33,966 nucleotides of DNA from Sporomusaceae bacterium UBA7701 (GTDB lineage Bacteria > Bacillota > Negativicutes > Sporomusales > UBA7701). This document shows, one piece after another, positions 33,210 through 33,966 of the stretch. The notes under the pieces are model-generated. The model saw nothing but the letters and a program-made list of their open reading frames with translations. It was not told the DNA's origin and did not search any database. A program made the position numbers and the translations under genes. Positions within the stretch are counted from its first letter, which is position 1, and every line of letters begins with the position of its first letter. The stretch is from the NCBI GenBank assembly GCA_002482545.1, contig DLGF01000024.1:1-33966 (forward strand). Direction: 5' to 3'.

Positions 33210-33266
33210 GATGAAAAAACACCAAGAGCGCCCCGAATCAGCACGGCGTTTTTGGTGCTTTTCATC
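33210..33266 (-). terminator. Long imperfect hairpin, terminator of the 53-aa gene
   Basis: GATGAAAA (33210-33217) pairs with TTTTCATC (33259-33266), CACCAA with TTGGTG, and GCGCC with GGCGT, with small bulges. On the minus strand it lies 36 nt beyond the stop codon of the 53-aa gene. Confidence 0.55.
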
Positions 33267-33301
33267 ATTTATTAGGGATGAACGATATTCACCGCTTATT
33301 G

Positions 33302-33463
33302 TTATTTCTTCAGCGACTTCAGGTGCGCGGCTTTGGCTTGCTGCTTTGCCAGCATGGCTTTATCCACCGGCTGAATTCGGTCGCCAAAATCAGCCGCCAG
33401 CATCCGTTCAACCTCTTCCGGCGATATCGTATAGCTTGAAGGAGATTTCCAGTCTTTGCTCAT
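33302..33463 (-). CDS. Small 53-aa protein of unknown function
   Basis: This frame starts at ATG 33463, with AGGAAAGGA about 6 nt upstream. The product is MSKDWKSPSSYTISPEEVER followed by a helical, Lys/Ala/Gln-rich tail ending KAAHLKSLKK. It is soluble, with no cysteines. The pattern 'ISPEEVERMLAADFGDRI' suggests a short helical protein of regulatory or structural type, but I do not recognise it. Its own hairpin lies downstream. The reading frame upstream of the chosen ATG lacks a ribosome site. Confidence 0.6.
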   Translation of the reverse strand: MSKDWKSPSSYTISPEEVERMLAADFGDRIQPVDKAMLAKQQAKAAHLKSLKK

Positions 33464-33671
33464 AGTTCGTCCTTTCCTGTGGTGTATAGTCAGAGCCCTG
33501 CCTATAGCATCGCAATAACCAGGCAATTGTATTCAGGATTTTTACGCCGGCTGCGAAGAATCTCCCAGACCTGAAAAAATTTGACTTCTCATTTTGAGCT
33601 TTACACAGGCGGATTTTCCGGCAAGGCAGGCTGTCGTCCCTCCTGCCGGTCGACGATATCCCGCCGGAGGA

Positions 33672-33692
33672 CTGAGGCAAAAAAAGCCTCAG
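33672..33692. repeat. Hairpin upstream of the YjcZ-like gene
   Basis: A 7-bp stem CTGAGGC/GCCTCAG with an all-A 7-nt loop lies 58 nt before the GTG of the tiny gene. It has no T-run for the plus strand. It may be a leader element or a relic terminator. Confidence 0.35.
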
Positions 33693-33750
33693 CCGCATAT
33701 TCTGTACTATCCGGATAAAAAAGTAATGATTGAGTGAAGGAGGGATTTGG

Positions 33751-33858
33751 GTGAGTTTCGGTGGTTGCGGTGGTGGTCGTGGCAGTTTTGTTGTCATTAT
33801 CATCATCATCATACTTCTCCTGTTATTCCTCGGAGAAGACGAGATTAGCACACTATAA
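33751..33858 (+). CDS. Tiny YjcZ-like glycine/isoleucine membrane protein
   Basis: This 35-aa protein starts at GTG 33751, with GAAGGAGGG 7 nt upstream. It begins SFGGCGGGRGS, then has one very hydrophobic helix (FVVIIIIIILLLLFL) and an acidic end (GEDEISTL). This Gly-rich start plus single helix is the layout of the YjcZ / tiny-TM family common in spore formers, where members are small coat- or membrane-associated sporulation proteins. The poly-Ile tract is encoded by an ATC/ATT run. The rest of the window, to 33966, holds nothing I can call. Confidence 0.65.
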   Translation: MSFGGCGGGRGSFVVIIIIIILLLLFLGEDEISTL

Positions 33859-33966
33859 GAATAGCCCCAAGCCTGCTATAGCGTTCCCGGAACCACTTTT
33901 TCATACTTATCCGTCTTCGATCTGCTAATCTTCGACAGACACAGAAACGGTGCTCAAACTGCAAAA

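Overview
The window reads as chromosome of a moderately high-GC, endospore-forming Firmicute. A Gram-negative-walled Negativicutes/Sporomusaceae-type organism is my best guess. The grounds are Coat-F type spore coat proteins, a tiny YjcZ-like glycine/isoleucine protein, Ku, AGGAGG-type ribosome binding sites and an HlyD/MacB-type efflux set of the kind diderms use. The species is not identified, and no sequence search was possible. No insertion sequence, phage gene or CRISPR array was seen.

Layout. 1-300: tRNA-fMet and tRNA-Gly(TCC) with an intrinsic terminator. 300-630: a gene-free stretch holding a perfect 16-bp hairpin and further inverted repeats. 633-4736: an ABC exporter operon (ATPase, 810-aa FtsX/MacB-like permease, HlyD-like adaptor). 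4920-5072 (minus): an unrecognised 50-aa protein. 5267-9733: a complete branched-chain amino-acid ABC importer, livKHMGF. 9877-12114 (minus): a HelD-like UvrD-family helicase. 12323-13630 (minus): a eukaryotic-type hexokinase, divergent from a Leloir operon at 13870-19207 (galT, galK, a galM-like epimerase, galE and a ROK regulator, with overlapping or tightly spaced genes). 19332-23089: an Mgl-type sugar ABC importer (mglB, mglA, mglC). 23307-24692: a PepV-like dipeptidase. 24929-26930: a patatin-like phospholipase followed by a trypsin-fold protease. 27058-28220 (minus): two Coat-F-like proteins and an acidic small protein. 28423-30906: a P1/DmpA-type peptidase and an MFS exporter. 30940-31125: a four-copy, 11-bp-periodic TTCACA array followed by a short terminated transcript candidate. 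31286-32257: a 43-aa membrane protein and Ku. 32370-32627: a bacterial RRM protein. 32716-33858: three small unrecognised or sporulation-like proteins.

How the genes fit together. The central 11 kb (12.3-23.1 kb) is a coherent galactose/glucose module. Mgl imports unphosphorylated sugar, the epimerase equilibrates anomers, GalK/GalT/GalE convert galactose to glucose phosphates, and the hexokinase can phosphorylate free glucose. The co-transcribed ROK protein is the likely regulator, and palindromic operator candidates lie in the divergent galT/hexokinase intergenic region. In both ABC importers the binding-protein gene is followed by an intercistronic hairpin, which would favour a surplus of binding protein.

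The most unusual signals are the Pho-box-like array with its leader or small RNA ahead of Ku, the hexokinase in the Leloir locus, the patatin/protease pair, and several very small proteins. No clearly new multi-gene defence or biosynthetic system could be demonstrated from sequence alone.
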